64,000 nucleotides of DNA. Origin: Apoda limacodes. Lineage: Eukaryota; Arthropoda; Insecta; Lepidoptera; Limacodidae. Position numbers and translations under genes: made by a program. Positions 1-11,650 of the stretch are shown here, in pieces (position 1 is the first letter of the stretch; the number at the start of each line of letters is the position of its first letter). The stretch is taken from positions 8,375,001 through 8,439,000 of the forward strand of contig OX291547.1 in NCBI GenBank assembly GCA_946406115.1. Direction: 5' to 3'. The notes under the pieces are model-generated. The model was not told the origin of the DNA and did no database searches. It worked only from the letters and a program-made list of their open reading frames with translations.

Positions 1-2470
1 CTAGCACACTAGTGGAAATAGCAGCCTATTTTGCAACTTTTAGCTGTACAGAAGCACTTTAGGGGTTCAGAAAGTCGTTTTAAGTTCTACTATTGCTTCC
101 ATAACTGCCCATAGCTGTTAATATCACTAACGGTAGCAGAAACTGTACCAAATGCCACTCAAGGCTTTATAAGAGTTCATTTTACAACCAATTTGCCTTA
201 TATAGCTTTAAAAGAGAGTTAAACTTAGTTTCAAAGTAGTAAAACATGTATGTTGACACTTAAAGCTGCTAAAAGGCTTCTGTTGCCGCTGCTGTACGCT
301 TGAGAACTGCATAAAGACTTTAATTGCAGACTTTTTAACGGAACTGTACTAAAGATATATTTATCACTGTTCTGTCACTGAAAGTTTTATTGCAGAAGTG
401 ATTTGTACTTTTGCGCAGACTTAAGTAGCAATTTGATCGACTGTTTTACTAATAGCGACATTAAGGCTTCACAATAGAAGCAGGAGCGTAATGGACATTG
501 CCAACTCATTTGGATACATTCTGCTATTTTTATCGGAGAAATCACATTTTATAAAATATTTGAGCCAGTTTAAAAAAAATATGGATCTGAAATAGTAACA
601 TAGTGTTCCACAATTGAAAGAGCGAAAAAAATAGAAGCAGCTAAAAACGATCATCGTATTTTAGGGTTTTCAACGAGTTCTACGGATCTCTAAACAAATA
701 ACCATTAGTGTGGTTCGATACCTGCAATAATCACGAAATAAAAGTAATTATGAAGACTTGAACTGTATTAGTGGTAAAGGTATTACTTGGACCTTCAGAA
801 GAGTGAAACTGAACGCTTTGACGCGCAGAGAGGAAGTATTAAGGTTGAAGTTGCAAGTTAAAGCTGCATCTCATAGACGCCATGTTTACAAGACAATTAT
901 TTATCATTACTTGAGAAATTTATAGGTTTTTATCACAATTGGTAGTAAAATATCACTAAATATAGAACCAGCAACTTACTAAATACAAATGTAGTCAAGT
1001 GTGTAATTTCAATATTGTGTAGGTATGTGATATAAAATTATTTATTTAATAATATTTTACATATTTTAGGATATTCTGGGGTAATTATTGAGGCACGTTA
1101 AAAATACGCCAATAATATTAACTTTATGCACTATGAACTGATCTGCGTTTTTAGCCACTTGCATCTAATACAAAATACAGCTCAAAACACTTATCTCCAT
1201 TTTACTTATTATTTATTTGTATTCAGTAATGTCTGACTCAGGAACAACAGATGTATTTAATAAATAAAAGGGACAAGGTGAATGATCAGTGATCCTTTAT
1301 TCGTTCAGTTAAAACTTTCATTCATTTAATAAGTACCACAAGAGCTTCACTGTGGTGTTAATTATTTGTTGCAACTCCTGTAGCGCTTTTATGTCACTAT
1401 TATGAAGTTCCAATGGAGCTGTAGATTGCTAAAAGTTGTGGCCCTTTGGTTGCAAAGCGGCTGCATAAGGTCTGCATCTGCAGTGCATGCTCTGGCGCTT
1501 GAGCTTGGCGCCTTTGGGAATAATTAGCTCCAAAGCTGTTAAGCAACTGGTTTGTGCTAGTTGGGTGATGAGCTTAAAAGGACCGAGATAAATGGTGCGC
1601 CATAGAGGAGGCTTATGTCCAGCAGTGGGCCAATATGAGTTGATATGATGATAAACTGGCACACAAGTTTAAAGACGAAAAGGCCTCTCACTTGAACGCA
1701 TAATAGAATTGTCTTGTATAGAACTTAATAATTATATTATAGTTGTGTGTATCGCCCCCCCCTCTGCAAATTATAATTCTTTTGAGCGTGTAATGGAACA
1801 AGTTCTAATTCATTCTAAAAATTCAGTTATTGTTTCTGGTTACTTTTAGTGAGTTTCCCAAAATGAGATAGATTTATTAACTTATTTACAAGGTTTGACT
1901 AAATTATTTGTTTCTGAAACTAACTAGAATCACATCGATTTTCATGTTTAAGATATATTTTTTTGTAATGTTGAGTAAAGGATAACCTAATAATAGGATA
2001 AAGGGTAGGACTTGTGACCACAGCTGGATTAGACAACTTCAAAGCAAATATTGAAAAGAAAATTTCATTATACATTTCATGCAGGATAATGCTAATATTC
2101 TTCATAATTTTTTTTTAATTAATTCTTAAGTAATAAGCTCGAGCAAGTGTTTATAGTAAAAACTTTTAGGCCAACTGATAAAATGAAATTCAAGGACTAA
2201 GGCTACGGTAGGAGTACATCAAAGTCGAACTAGGTTGGTTGTATGAAATGAAACAATATAACCACAGTCCCACATTTACCGACTATATCAAAATGTATTC
2301 AAAAATATTTAAACAAGTGTGCAGGGTTGCAAAATCAATACATGTAAGTAATAAAATAAAATAAAATTCTGATAATAAAATAAAGGCTTCATGAAATGTT
2401 ATTAATAGTGAAACAGAAAAATTAAACCGTGTAACAATTATAATTTACTTACTGTAGATACAAAAATAAC
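1..2470. other. non-coding AT-rich region, probable intron of the left-edge minus-strand gene
   Basis: No exon can be supported here. The first 460 bases have the look of a lepidopteran interspersed repeat (repeated 'aaagctgctaaaaggc'-type phrases, many short T-rich words), but I cannot name the family. Around 1,600-1,660 there is a 'gggccaatatgagttgatatgatgat' type phrase (shown here only in part) that is common at the ends of lepidopteran retroelements. Because the minus-strand gene with exons at 4,660-6,143 still has an open 3' side, this stretch is most likely its intron. Confidence 0.4.
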
Positions 2471-2479
2471 TAATTCAGA

Positions 2480-3782
2480 TCTTGATGTTGCTAATTGTTT
2501 TGAGAAACAATTTACTAAAATGCCTAGTAAAGATGATCCTATTCATTTTAGACCTATCTTGATACGGCCTGCTCAGGCAAATCTTTTGAAAAACTTATGT
2601 TCAGATGATTAAACATTTTAACTTGAATGAATTACTTGATCCTCAACAGTTTGGGTTTACAAAAGGGCATTCCACACAATTTGATGCATGGGAACAATCA
2701 CAAAATGCCATTGGTATTTTCTGTAATCTATCAAAGGCATTCAACAGTGTGCAACATGAAACTTTTCTATGAAATCTGACTCATTACGGTATTGCAGATT
2801 TGGCTCTTGAGCTTGTCCGCTCATATTTAAGTAGTAGAATGCAGAAGGTTAAAATCAATGAAGTAAAATCCAATGGCTCAAAAGTTCTCAAGTTTCTAAT
2901 TTAGGTCCTTTTCTATTTTTATTTACATAAATGACTTGCCTTTCTTTGTGGCAAAGCTGTGCAAGATTTTTTTTTTTTTTTTATACCACTAAGGTGGCAA
3001 ACAAGCCTACGGTCCGCCTGATGGTAAGCGGTCACCGTATTGATTGATTGTACTATTTGCAGATGACACTCCTCTTTTATTTAAAGTTGACAAAAATAAA
3101 ACTAATTTTGACGACGTAAGTAGTACCTCAGGTTCTTTTGTGGTTTACGGCAAATAACTTACTTCTTAATGCGAAAAAGACTAAGTGTGTAAAATTTATG
3201 ATACCAAATTTCAGTATAAAACATAAGTAAAAAGTTATCCTTAAATGGATAAAAAATAGAACTATTAGACTCAACAGTGTTTCTAGGTATTACATTAGAA
3301 AATAGGCTGCAGTGGAACCGTCATATCTCAATTCTTGCAGGGAAACTTATTTCAGCTGCTTATGCAGTTAGAAAAGTTAGGCAGCTTACAGATGTTGACA
3401 CTGCTTGCTTGGTCTACTTTAGCTACTTCCATTCCATCATGTCTTATGGCATTTTGTTTTGGGGTAAGGCGGCTGATATCGATACAATATTTATTTTGAG
3501 CAGTACGGTCAAACTGTAAATTAGGACCTGGAATTTGTCTAAGGAATCTATTAAGGGAAATTGATATTTTGACTGTTCCTTGCCAATATATCTTCGCTTG
3601 TATAATGTATGTATGCAAAACTTGTCACTTATTTGCTAAAAATAGTGACCAACACAGTGTTAATACAAGGAATAACTATGAAATTGGTAGTTCCAAAACG
3701 CGTCTTCGGAAGGCACAAAGCTCTTTCACAATACAAAGTATATTTTTCTTCAATAAAATTTCAGGACATGTGGTTAATTAAC
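2480..3782 (+). mobile_element. degraded non-LTR retrotransposon (CR1/Jockey-like LINE) reverse transcriptase fragment
   Basis: Translated pieces in shifting frames follow the order of a LINE reverse transcriptase. First comes a 'FRPI.ILPA' region near 2,545, then FGFTKGHSTQFDA near 2,650, a degraded LGPFLFLF before INDLP near 2,910, and the catalytic-box variant LFADDTPLLFKV near 3,055. The thumb-like FLGITLENRLQWNRHI follows at 3,280 and the C-terminal VPCQYIFACIMYV at 3,570. Stops and frameshifts break every segment, so it is a dead copy. It is 5'-truncated, as LINEs usually are. A second copy of a similar family lies near 10,000-10,660. The clade is an inference from the motif set; it could be CR1, L2 or Jockey. 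Confidence 0.8.
2967..3041 (-). mobile_element. lepidopteran SINE copy nested in the LINE
   Basis: A T-run is followed by 'ataccactaaggtggcaaac' and 'gtccgcctgatggtaagcgg', the 3' part of the same SINE present near-complete at about 49,113-49,330. The plus-strand T-run is the poly-A tail of a minus-oriented element. It interrupts the LINE exactly between 'gcaagatt' and 'gattgtactatttgcaga', which read together as ARLIVLFADDT, so the SINE inserted into an existing LINE copy. 'gattg' is a plausible short target duplication. Confidence 0.75.
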
Positions 3783-3795
3783 ACTTAAATAAATC

Positions 3796-4140
3796 CTACT
3801 AATATTATAAATGTGAAAGTTTGTTTGGATGGATGTTTGTTACTCTTTCACTCTTCAACCACTGGACGGATTCGGATAAAAGTTGGCATACATATAGGTT
3901 AGGTCTTGAAATAGCATAAAGGCTACTTTTTATCCCGAAATTCCGGCGGGAATAACTATTACCGAGCTTAAACGAACTATAGCTATAGCAACAGCTTGAT
4001 ATAGCAAACTTCATTAGTTTAATTCAGGAGTAAATCACAGTTGCTGATAACAGAATTAAGGCGGGTGGAGCCGCTGGCAAATTAGTATACCTAATTAAGG
4101 AGATTCTCGCCGATAACCGAATTTAGGGCGGACGGAGTTA
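3796..4140. repeat. lepidopteran interspersed repeat ('actaatattataaatg' family)
   Basis: It starts with 'actaatattataaatgtgaa', runs through 'ttgttactctttcactc' and a 'ggacggattcggataaaag' phrase, and ends with 'gcgggtggagccgctggcaa' and 'aaccgaatttagggcggacg'. The same phrases recur near 19,535-19,690, 18,800-18,870, 24,040-24,080 and 56,430-56,570. It is non-coding. Class is uncertain (non-autonomous Helitron-like or LINE/SINE tail). Confidence 0.55.
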
Positions 4141-4659
4141 AAAAAATATGTCAAAAATAGTTTAATGAAAAACAACTATTACAAAGTTGATAAATACTGA
4201 ACTGAATTGATTTGTAAATGAGCATTTGTAATATTTTTTAAATTAAAACATTGTATGTTATGTTATTACATATATAGTGTTAGGCTTTATTGTATTTTAA
4301 AGTTGAAAAATAAAAAAGATTACCTTCTGAGTTTCCTGCCAGTTGTTTTCAGTAGTTAATCAATCCGACCACTGGTTTTTTTTTATAATATTTTATTAAT
4401 AATTTAAAAAGTGCTGTTAAAAAGTCTATTTGAATAAAAAAGTTTAAGTTTTAAATGCAGAATGGTTCTAATGAATTTGTCCTTTATGGTGGCATTGGAC
4501 TTATAATTGTGGCTGTACCTAATACTGTACTTACCCAACTGCAACATTATAAGTGTACCCTTTTTATTATGTATAATAATAAAAAAAAATTCATTTGTTT
4601 AAAAGTTCAGATCTACTTTGGTATCACCTTAATAATACAATAAATCAGTATTAAGTTAC

Positions 4660-4887
4660 CTGTAAAGGATTATCCTCTAGCTTGTTGTCAAGAACATCAT
4701 CTTCACTTTCAGAAGCTTCAACCTTTTTTTTCTTTTTAATTCCTGCCTTCTTTTCAACTTTAGGCTTAGTGTCAACTTCCATATCAGTACTCTCATTTGG
4801 TTCAAATTCGATAGTGTATGTCCCTGGTATGCCTTGCAAGGCAGTGTCACCATTTGCTACTTGTAGTGTGTGACCCTGCCACAACAC
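4660..4887 (-). CDS. coding exon 2 of unrecognised minus-strand gene
   Basis: Reading the minus strand, an acceptor 'aaatttcag' precedes GTG-TTG-TGG and the exon stays open for 76 codons (228 nt, phase 0 at both ends) to a donor CAG|GTAACT. It continues the frame of the exon at 5,901-6,143. The product here begins VLWQGHTLQVANGDTALQG. It then becomes acidic (TIEFEPNESTDMEVD), has a lysine run (GIKKKKKVEASESEDD), and ends acidic. This alternation of acidic and lysine-rich low-complexity sequence is typical of nuclear proteins and could contain a nuclear localisation signal. The donor is weak at +5. The next exon must lie further left, outside or hidden in the repeat-filled region. I do not recognise the family. 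Confidence 0.65.
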
Positions 4888-6167
4888 CTGAAATTTACAA
4901 GTATTTTTTATATGTATTCAAATGATTTCATGTATAAGCCAGGACCTTGTTGCACTTAATATTGATGCAATCTTACAACAGACAGTGCAGCTAACCTTAG
5001 CTAATAGAATGTTTGTTTTTTGATTTTATTGCTATCATTTCAGCCAACCAAATGTGGACCAATAAGCAACCATATTAAAACTGGCCAACTTAGCATAAGT
5101 GAATAAAATAAAACATGTCTGTACATGCAACTCATAAAATTTTAAAAAAACCTTTGCATCGCTAAAACCCTCTACATAAATTACAAGTGTTTAGACGACA
5201 TAAGGTGTCTTCTTCAGAACACCTTCTGTCACGACATGAGGTCATAAATCTTTGAATATGCCTGTACAAAAGTCTTAATTATACCTTTGGTGACAGTACA
5301 ACATGCAATTCTTAAGAGATTGATAGTAAGGAAAATTATTCATCGTGAGACATACTGCTTTGAATGAATGCAATAAATATCAATTTGTAAAACGGCAATA
5401 AAACTTACAAACAATCTTCTTATTTATAGTATAATTTACAGAAGCTACATACTTTTTCATAAAATTATGAACGTACATTAAAACCAAAATCATCTTCCAA
5501 ATAACAATCATGCTAGAAATGCACGCTACACGCAGGCATACCACAGCGGTGCACAACTGTGGTGCACTATAAGACTGATTGTATGTATGTACTGATGAAA
5601 CCCTCGGACATAGAGTGGGTATGGAGAAGGTCATAAATCTTTGAATATGCACATAAAGGTAAGTCTTTTAAAGAACATTGTTTTGTACCAGTACAAAAGT
5701 CTTAATTATACCTTTGGTAACAGTACAACATGCAATTCTTAAGAGATAGATAGTATGGAAAATTGTTCATCGTGAGACATACTGCTTTAAATTAATGCAA
5801 TAAATATTAATTTGTAAAAAGACATTTTAGCTTAAAAGACATTCTTTTGATATTTTAATTTACACAAGCTACATTTTCATAAAATTAAAAATGCACTCAC
5901 CTGTTCTTGATGTCCATTGTAATTATGTTGGATATTTTGGTTTGCACCAATTTCAAAGACTGAGTGCTGACCCATAACTGGTGTATGCCATTGTGCACTC
6001 TCTCCATACTCGCCGCCGCCGTTCTGGTCCGACGGTATAGACACTATAATGGCCTCCTTGCTGTCAACGCTTCGGCGCTCCACCGAAAGGAGGGAATGAA
6101 GCACCTCGCTAGCCTCTTTTTCTGCAGGATTCACAACCTCCATTTTTCTCAAACGAGAAGTTCTTTT
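4660..6167 (-). CDS. 5' portion of an unrecognised gene (nuclear-type N-terminus), partial
   Basis: Two exons join in phase 0 to at least 157 codons. The first, with its ATG at 6,143-6,141, encodes MEVVNPAEKEASEVLHSLLS and continues to NYNGHQEQ. The second encodes the Lys-run and acidic segment described separately. The ATG sits in GAAAAATGG, with a purine at -3 and G at +4. Upstream on the minus strand an acceptor 'ggttttag' ends at 6,168, so the coding exon has about 24 nt of 5'UTR. A candidate untranslated first exon ends at 6,490 with donor GTAAGT. No membrane segment or signal peptide is visible. The sequence could be the disordered N-terminus of a zinc-finger or other transcription factor, but no DNA-binding domain lies inside the window, so the function is left open. 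The gene leaves the window on the left. Confidence 0.6.
5240..5885. repeat. tandem segmental duplication (~430-bp offset) inside the intron
   Basis: Two blocks share the same order of phrases: 'ggtcataaatctttgaatat', 'gtacaaaagtcttaattata', 'agtacaacatgcaattctta', 'tcatcgtgagacatactgct', and 'tttcataaaatta'. One block is at about 5,240-5,470 and the other at about 5,629-5,885. The second block ends right at the splice donor of the first coding exon; the exon itself is not duplicated. Confidence 0.8.
5901..6143 (-). CDS. first coding exon of unrecognised minus-strand gene
   Basis: The exon is 81 codons, from ATG (6,143-6,141) to CAG|GTGAGT at 5,901/5,900, ending in phase 0. The encoded stretch is hydrophilic: an E/K/S-rich start (NPAEKEASEVLHSLLSVERR), a middle with DSKEAIIVSIPSDQNGGGEY, and an N/Q/H-rich end (ANQNIQHNYNGHQEQ). 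In-frame codons upstream of the ATG run only to a TGA, so the ATG choice is safe. The exon has markedly higher GC and codon structure than the flanking introns. The family is not recognised. Confidence 0.7.
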
Positions 6168-6484
6168 CTAAAACCGATCATTTACATCAGATCACATGTA
6201 CGTATATCGACGTAACTACATACCTATCATATACATGTACAAAGAGCGACACGACAAAGCCGCCCCGATACGATGGGTAGGGACGAGCAAGATCAACCCC
6301 AAATACCCCAATCAAGACATATGACAAGAAAAACCGCGATAAGTTTTCAAATTCATGTAAATAAACATAACAAAAACCGTGCAATTATTAACCTTAATCG
6401 CGTTTTTTAAGTTTCATTATCGCATAGCGGATCAAACACTCGTGGAATATTGGGCCATATAGTCATAGCAAAGGAAGAATTAAA

Positions 6485-6770
6485 CTTACCTTTTTCTTCT
6501 AATATCGGAGGTTTTTATGGCTGAAAATCTATTTCCAGTAACACTGTGCCAGTATCATTTGTTATATTTCACTTTATTTTCATTTTGTATTCATTATAAA
6601 TGAGAAATATATGAATTTTTCACTCGATTTACGGAAGCAATATGGCGATACGCTTTCCGTGAATTAAAATCCGAGGACGCCGAAGAACACGTAATTTGTA
6701 CAGTGCGCCACCACTAGAGGCGCTGCCGTAGAATTTCCGTATCGACGCTCTCTGTCATAAAAGCCCGCCA
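6485..6770 (-). promoter_or_regulatory. probable untranslated first exon and promoter of the left-edge gene
   Basis: On the minus strand a strong donor (AAAAAG|GTAAGT, exon end at 6,490) can splice to the acceptor at 6,168, giving a non-coding leader exon. The next 200 bases upstream include 'gcaatatggcgatacg' (plus strand, near 6,635) and a GC-richer patch with 'accactagaggcgctgccgt' near 6,710. No TATA box at a convincing place is visible, so the exact start site is unknown. Confidence 0.4.
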
Positions 6771-7149
6771 AACTTTAAATGACTTTAACTTGAGAACTTT
6801 ACACGTTATTTGTAATTTATCATTTATTTCTAAAATTTATTGGTTTTAATAATATCCTTCACACAATCATAAAGTTTTTAACCTGTATATAACAAAAACC
6901 ATAAAATAAACATTGAATATAAAATATAAAAAGTTTTATGAGAGAAGTTAAAGCTTGAATATTTAATTAATGTTATTACAACAAAATACGTCAAATCAAA
7001 TGAATACTTTAAAAAAAATTTATTAAAGGTACCCTTTTTTTTAAAAAAAAAAAACCACATATTATTTTCGCATTATAAACTCTAAATCTTCGTTACAAAC
7101 GACGAAAAAATCAAATTAAAAGACTTATTTTTAGGACAAACTACTTGAA

Positions 7150-7262
7150 CTACTTGAAAACAAGTGTGAGTCGGTTTTTTTTTCTATAATTGAGGAGTTC
7201 CCGTTAAAATCCTACAATGATAACCTTATTTATGGCGGATGAAACCGCGGGCAAAAGCTAGT
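7150..7262 (+). repeat. short interspersed repeat ending 'gcaaaagctagt'
   Basis: The phrase 'caagtgtgagtcggtttttt' followed by 'tataattgaggagttcccgt' and 'gaaaccgcgggcaaaagcta' is nearly identical in order to 56,460-56,570. In inverse orientation it matches 23,690-24,110. It is a common lepidopteran non-autonomous repeat of unknown class. Confidence 0.6.
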
Positions 7263-7884
7263 GGCTATATTTCAGTTTTGGTTTCTTAGATATTAGATTA
7301 TTATGTCAAGATAAATGGTTTTTCACTAAAATAAATGGCTTTTTGCGATAAAAAATAGAAGCTATGTTTTAACAAAATTGATTTACGAAGATTAGTTTAG
7401 TTAAGCGCTAATTATTATTAGATATGCGTTTATAAAAAGTCTCCGCTTTTCAATTGATAACGGTGCGTCAACTCAAATTGTGGTAAAATAATAATATTTT
7501 GAGGTAACTATTTTGCAGTGCATTCAGTATTTTTGATTAGGTTTGGGATTTTTATGGTATAAAAAAGAAAAAAAATTTGAAAATAAAATACTCAATAATA
7601 TACAAACAGTGACGCATAGCGCGTTCCGTTTTTAAAATTTTAGCTCCGCTGAAATTATTACCTAGGATTAGACGGAACGAATAGTTGGTGCTAGAATACA
7701 GTTTTGCTATTTTTGCTGTAACGCCGAAAGAAGAAATACGGCTATAGTGAAGTGATTTCGTTCAAAGCAATTTTCGTCGGCTTTTAAAAGTTATAGTGAT
7801 TTTTTTAATTTTTATGGACAGATGGTATAAAAATGGGATATGGTTTTCTTCAAGAAGGGATAGAGGTGTTCAAGAGGGGTTAGA

Positions 7885-8000
7885 TTTTTCAAGGATCGGC
7901 AATTTACGATCCCCTGGTGATTCAAGCATCCATAAGCTACGGTAGTCGCTTAACATCAGGCGGCCAGTGTGCTTGTTTACCACCGCAGTGGCATACAAAA
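7885..8000 (+). mobile_element. lepidopteran SINE fragment, opposite orientation to the others
   Basis: It carries 'gatcggcaa', 'ctggtgattcaagcatccat', 'catcaggcggccagtgtgct' and 'gtttaccaccgcagtggca'. This is the reverse complement of the SINE seen at 2,967, 18,355, 24,404, 27,566 and 49,113. It is diverged and the A-tail is eroded. Confidence 0.7.
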
Positions 8001-9999
8001 TCTATGCAAATATTATTTTCCAGGGTGCATATTTTTGCATTTGCCAAGTCCTTATTTCAATATTTGGTGATGGTATTTTATGCAGTGTCGGATTAAGACC
8101 ATCGGAGGCCCGTATCGTGGCAACATAAAGCAAGGCCCCCTGATTAGGGCATACTCCCGGAAATTTTTAAGCAATTGAGAACTGATCCTGGGGAAAAAAC
8201 CCGGTTTTTCGTAAAAATAATTAACAAAATTATTATTTTATTCAGCCGATAAATTTTTGTATTAAACTTCCCCACGCACGCAGGTGAGGCTCTCGTCTCG
8301 CTCACCTGAGCATGCCATAAGCTTTTTATAGAATATTACCAAGAAAAATCTATCTCAGTAAAAATTCTGTGGTTAATTCAGTTATCGCTTAAATTTTTCA
8401 TGGGGAAACTTTCCTTGAATGAATCTCCAGTGAAAATTATAAACTTAATAATAAAAATTATATTTTAGGAAAAAAATTGAACCAACTTCAAAAAACAACT
8501 AAAAAGCAGAAAAAGATGCTCTTAAGCTGACATAATGGCACAACTTTAAATTATATGTTTATTTTCGCCTTGCCGTCGGATGCCAATAGAAAATTTTCAT
8601 CTTTTTACTGTAAATAAAATAAATTGTGGTAATGTGGTATTGCCAAATAGAATAGCTATACTGATTCGACGAGCTAAGTAGCAGCCCTTTGCTCACGACT
8701 AACTTCATCTATGCGTTATGAAATGTCACTAAACACGCTAGCTGCTAAATAAGCAGAAGGCCCTCACGATTAAGGTGAAATTTTTAATTTGCTATTCTTT
8801 TGGGTAGGTAAGTATATACGTATTTTGTATTATCTATGCACAACACGTGATCTCGTTTAAGCTTGGTTATACATATAACAAGAATTAGGTTATTTCCAAG
8901 TAGGATGTAAAGATTTATATATTTTTCTTGAGTTCGTGTGTGTGTATGATTTAACTTAAGATATTTTTTGTTTTGCAACAACATTGCAAATAACAGGAGT
9001 TATGCTATTTCAAAGTGACTCTGTGAATTGATTTATATTTTTTTCGATAATAAGGACTGATCATACAAAACCGTGAAGACGTGTTTTTAAGGGTTTCGTA
9101 CCTTAAATAGAAAAATAACTCTTAAAAGATCAGTCCGATGTCCGCACGTCTCGGTAATAAAGGGTTTGCTGAAAAACTTAGTAACGTATAAACTAAAATA
9201 AATTAAAAAAAAATTTGCATAATTGTAAACCCCGATAACACGTCTATTGGTCGTCAATAACTAGATAAAAATATTTTTGATAAGTATGAGGAATAACTTT
9301 GGTCAGTTAGGAAATTATATTGACCTCTGCCCTATTGGCTACTTTTAGTTATTTTTTTTTTTATTTCAGAACCCTGATTGTACGAAATTGTTAGTGGGGT
9401 GGTAGTTCGCTTTTAACCGGTTATGCCTGTCAAAAAATATCGATTTCAATTAATTATCGATATGTCTTAAGGTTTTGGGAAAAGTAGTCGTACCGCATGC
9501 TTTACCGCTAGGACCTATTGCACGAAGCTGTTTGCAAACTCTTCACTCCACAAATTCCACGCCTCATTCATTTTCTGTTCCATTCATTCATTGTTTGTAA
9601 GAGTAAATTGTAAACTCCTCACTTTGCTTATTATGCAGAATGAAGGGTGCAGAATTGAAATTGAAATCCTATTTACGGGTAATAGTAATAAAATAAGTAC
9701 AGGGTATTTGAAAGAACAATGGTACACACCATTAGTAGGCCTGTTTCCTGATTAAATGGAAAGCACAGTCATACCTCTTTTTAAAACAGTTTATACTACT
9801 GATCCAAGTAATTTTCGACTCATATTGGTAATTTTTTTGAAAATTGCTTGCTTAGGAACGACGCAGGAAAAATATATTTAAGGCTGGAGAGGGTTAGCAT
9901 GATACTGTAAGAGTGTTTTGCGACCTATTTAAGGTTTTTTACTATGTTCCACATGTAATCCTCATCAGGAAACTACATAATTTTGGTATTTAGTTTCCT

Positions 10000-10660
10000 G
10001 ATTAAGAGATTAAGGCTCTCGACCTTTCTACCTGTTACATACCGGGGACAGCAGTCACGATGGGAATCCATCAAGGCCTAATTCTTGGTCCTTTTTTCTT
10101 GATTAATAATTAATAATTATAAATAAAAAAATAATAATAATTATATTAATGAATATATAAAAATCGTGATATTGTTTTATTTGCTAATGACACTTCTTTA
10201 TTATTGAAAGTTAGGAGACAGCAGACATGTTGGTTGTTATGAACTGGTTTAATGTAAGCATTCTGTTACTTAATTACAAAAAAACGATAGGTGTAAAATT
10301 TACTTTGCCTAATATTAATCAAATCCAGACCGATATTAATATTAATGGGGAGCAATCAGATTTTTTTGATTCTACAATTTTTTCTTGGGATTGCGCTGGG
10401 CTGAAAACATGCATTGCGATTGGGTTCTAGGAATTATTTTTTAATATTTTTGATGGATTCTGATAATTTTTTTGTTTGTGTTCAATTGGGGGCTTAAATT
10501 TACAGTTTTTTTGTCGATTTTTTTTTAATTTAATTTTGACAATGATATCAAAATAACGTTTCCTTAACCCAATAATAGCAAGCAAGTCATCTTTCAGGCA
10601 GGACAATGTCTGTCGGATCTACTAAAAGCCCGAGGATTTATTGATCGATCTAACATTGTA
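10000..10660 (+). mobile_element. degraded CR1/Jockey-like LINE reverse transcriptase fragment
   Basis: Reading frames give AVTMGIHQGLILGPFFLIN near 10,050-10,110, a decayed form of the RT box GVPQGSILGPxLF. The catalytic box follows as DIVLFANDTSLLLKV near 10,165-10,210, where the expected ADD reads AND. Next come WFNVSILLLNYKKTIGVKFT at 10,240 and a C-terminal thumb remnant near 10,570-10,640. AT-rich insertions and stops interrupt it, so it is inactive. It resembles the copy at 2,480-3,782. Confidence 0.75.
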
Positions 10661-11650
10661 ACTGGCATCAAGATACTTAGTCAGACTATAGTGTTAAGGA
10701 GATGGCATTTTATAAAGTTCTTTAACATTAAAAACGCAGGATACAGGTTGCAAAGGGTTTTTAAATAAAGGGGTCGTTAGCGAAGTGGAACAAAAGTGAA
10801 CATTCAGCTGTCGTCTCTTTTCAATTGCGTCAGTCACTTTTACATGTGGTTAGAGGGTTATGTTAATAATAATGATAACAAATAAAATCATTTTTTCCGT
10901 TTGAACCGGTTTAGAGATTTGGATTGTCACACTATTTCTTCGTCCGATTATTTACGTGATTATACCTGATCCTGACTGTCTGTATCTAGCTTCAATATCC
11001 AATAGAGCAATTTTTCATTTAATATAAGCATTTGAAATACATATCAATCAGAAATATCTTAGGAAAGGTAAGAAAATGCATCAGAAATAACGTGATGATG
11101 TAGGTATTAGAAGTTATTTGGCTGTTGTTATCGGTAGAATTAGGCATTAGGTCTTTAATTGTGAAACATGAGTACTGTTTTGTATTTACCTACCTACCTA
11201 CCGTTAAAGAGTTTGGTACCTAAGTGCTCAGTCGAAATTGTTTAAGATTAAATTTTGCGAAGATGCTACCTAGGTACTTATTTACTACCTTGCTAAGAAA
11301 ATTATGAATAAATTTACTGTATCTTACGTACCGTAAGTATGGGGTAATCACTCCTAAATTTGAATTTGTAAAAAAAAAATTTAAAACGCAATGTCAAGGA
11401 TTAATATAGCGGAATTTATTGAATATTAATAACTTCATGAAATCATTATTTATCAATCGTTTTATTTTATTGTTTTATTTGATTTTAGATGGTGGGTAAG
11501 TAACTGTTTTCTTTATCGTTTCTCTATTTATTTTGAACTTTTTGTTGTAGGTATTTCATCTTTATAAAATACTAGATTGCAAGACATAATTAATTGTTGC
11601 TAACTAGATGTTTCTTTTTACATTTTTGAAATAATTATCAATTTACTTAC

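Larger units (their letters stand above)
6770..11650. other. intron/intergenic AT-rich region between two minus-strand genes
   Basis: Downstream exons of the gene starting at 11,822 should lie here, but none longer than a few dozen codons is visible and none could be supported. The repeats that can be recognised (about 7,150-7,262; 7,885-8,000; 8,080-8,180; 9,060-9,150; 10,000-10,660) are listed or mentioned separately. The rest is A/T-rich with short homopolymers and no clear structure. Confidence 0.45.

Noticed and set aside
1429..1662. 77-codon minus-strand frame (HHINSYWPTAGHKPP)
   Set aside because: Matches a phrase common in translated lepidopteran repeat ends; not a gene.
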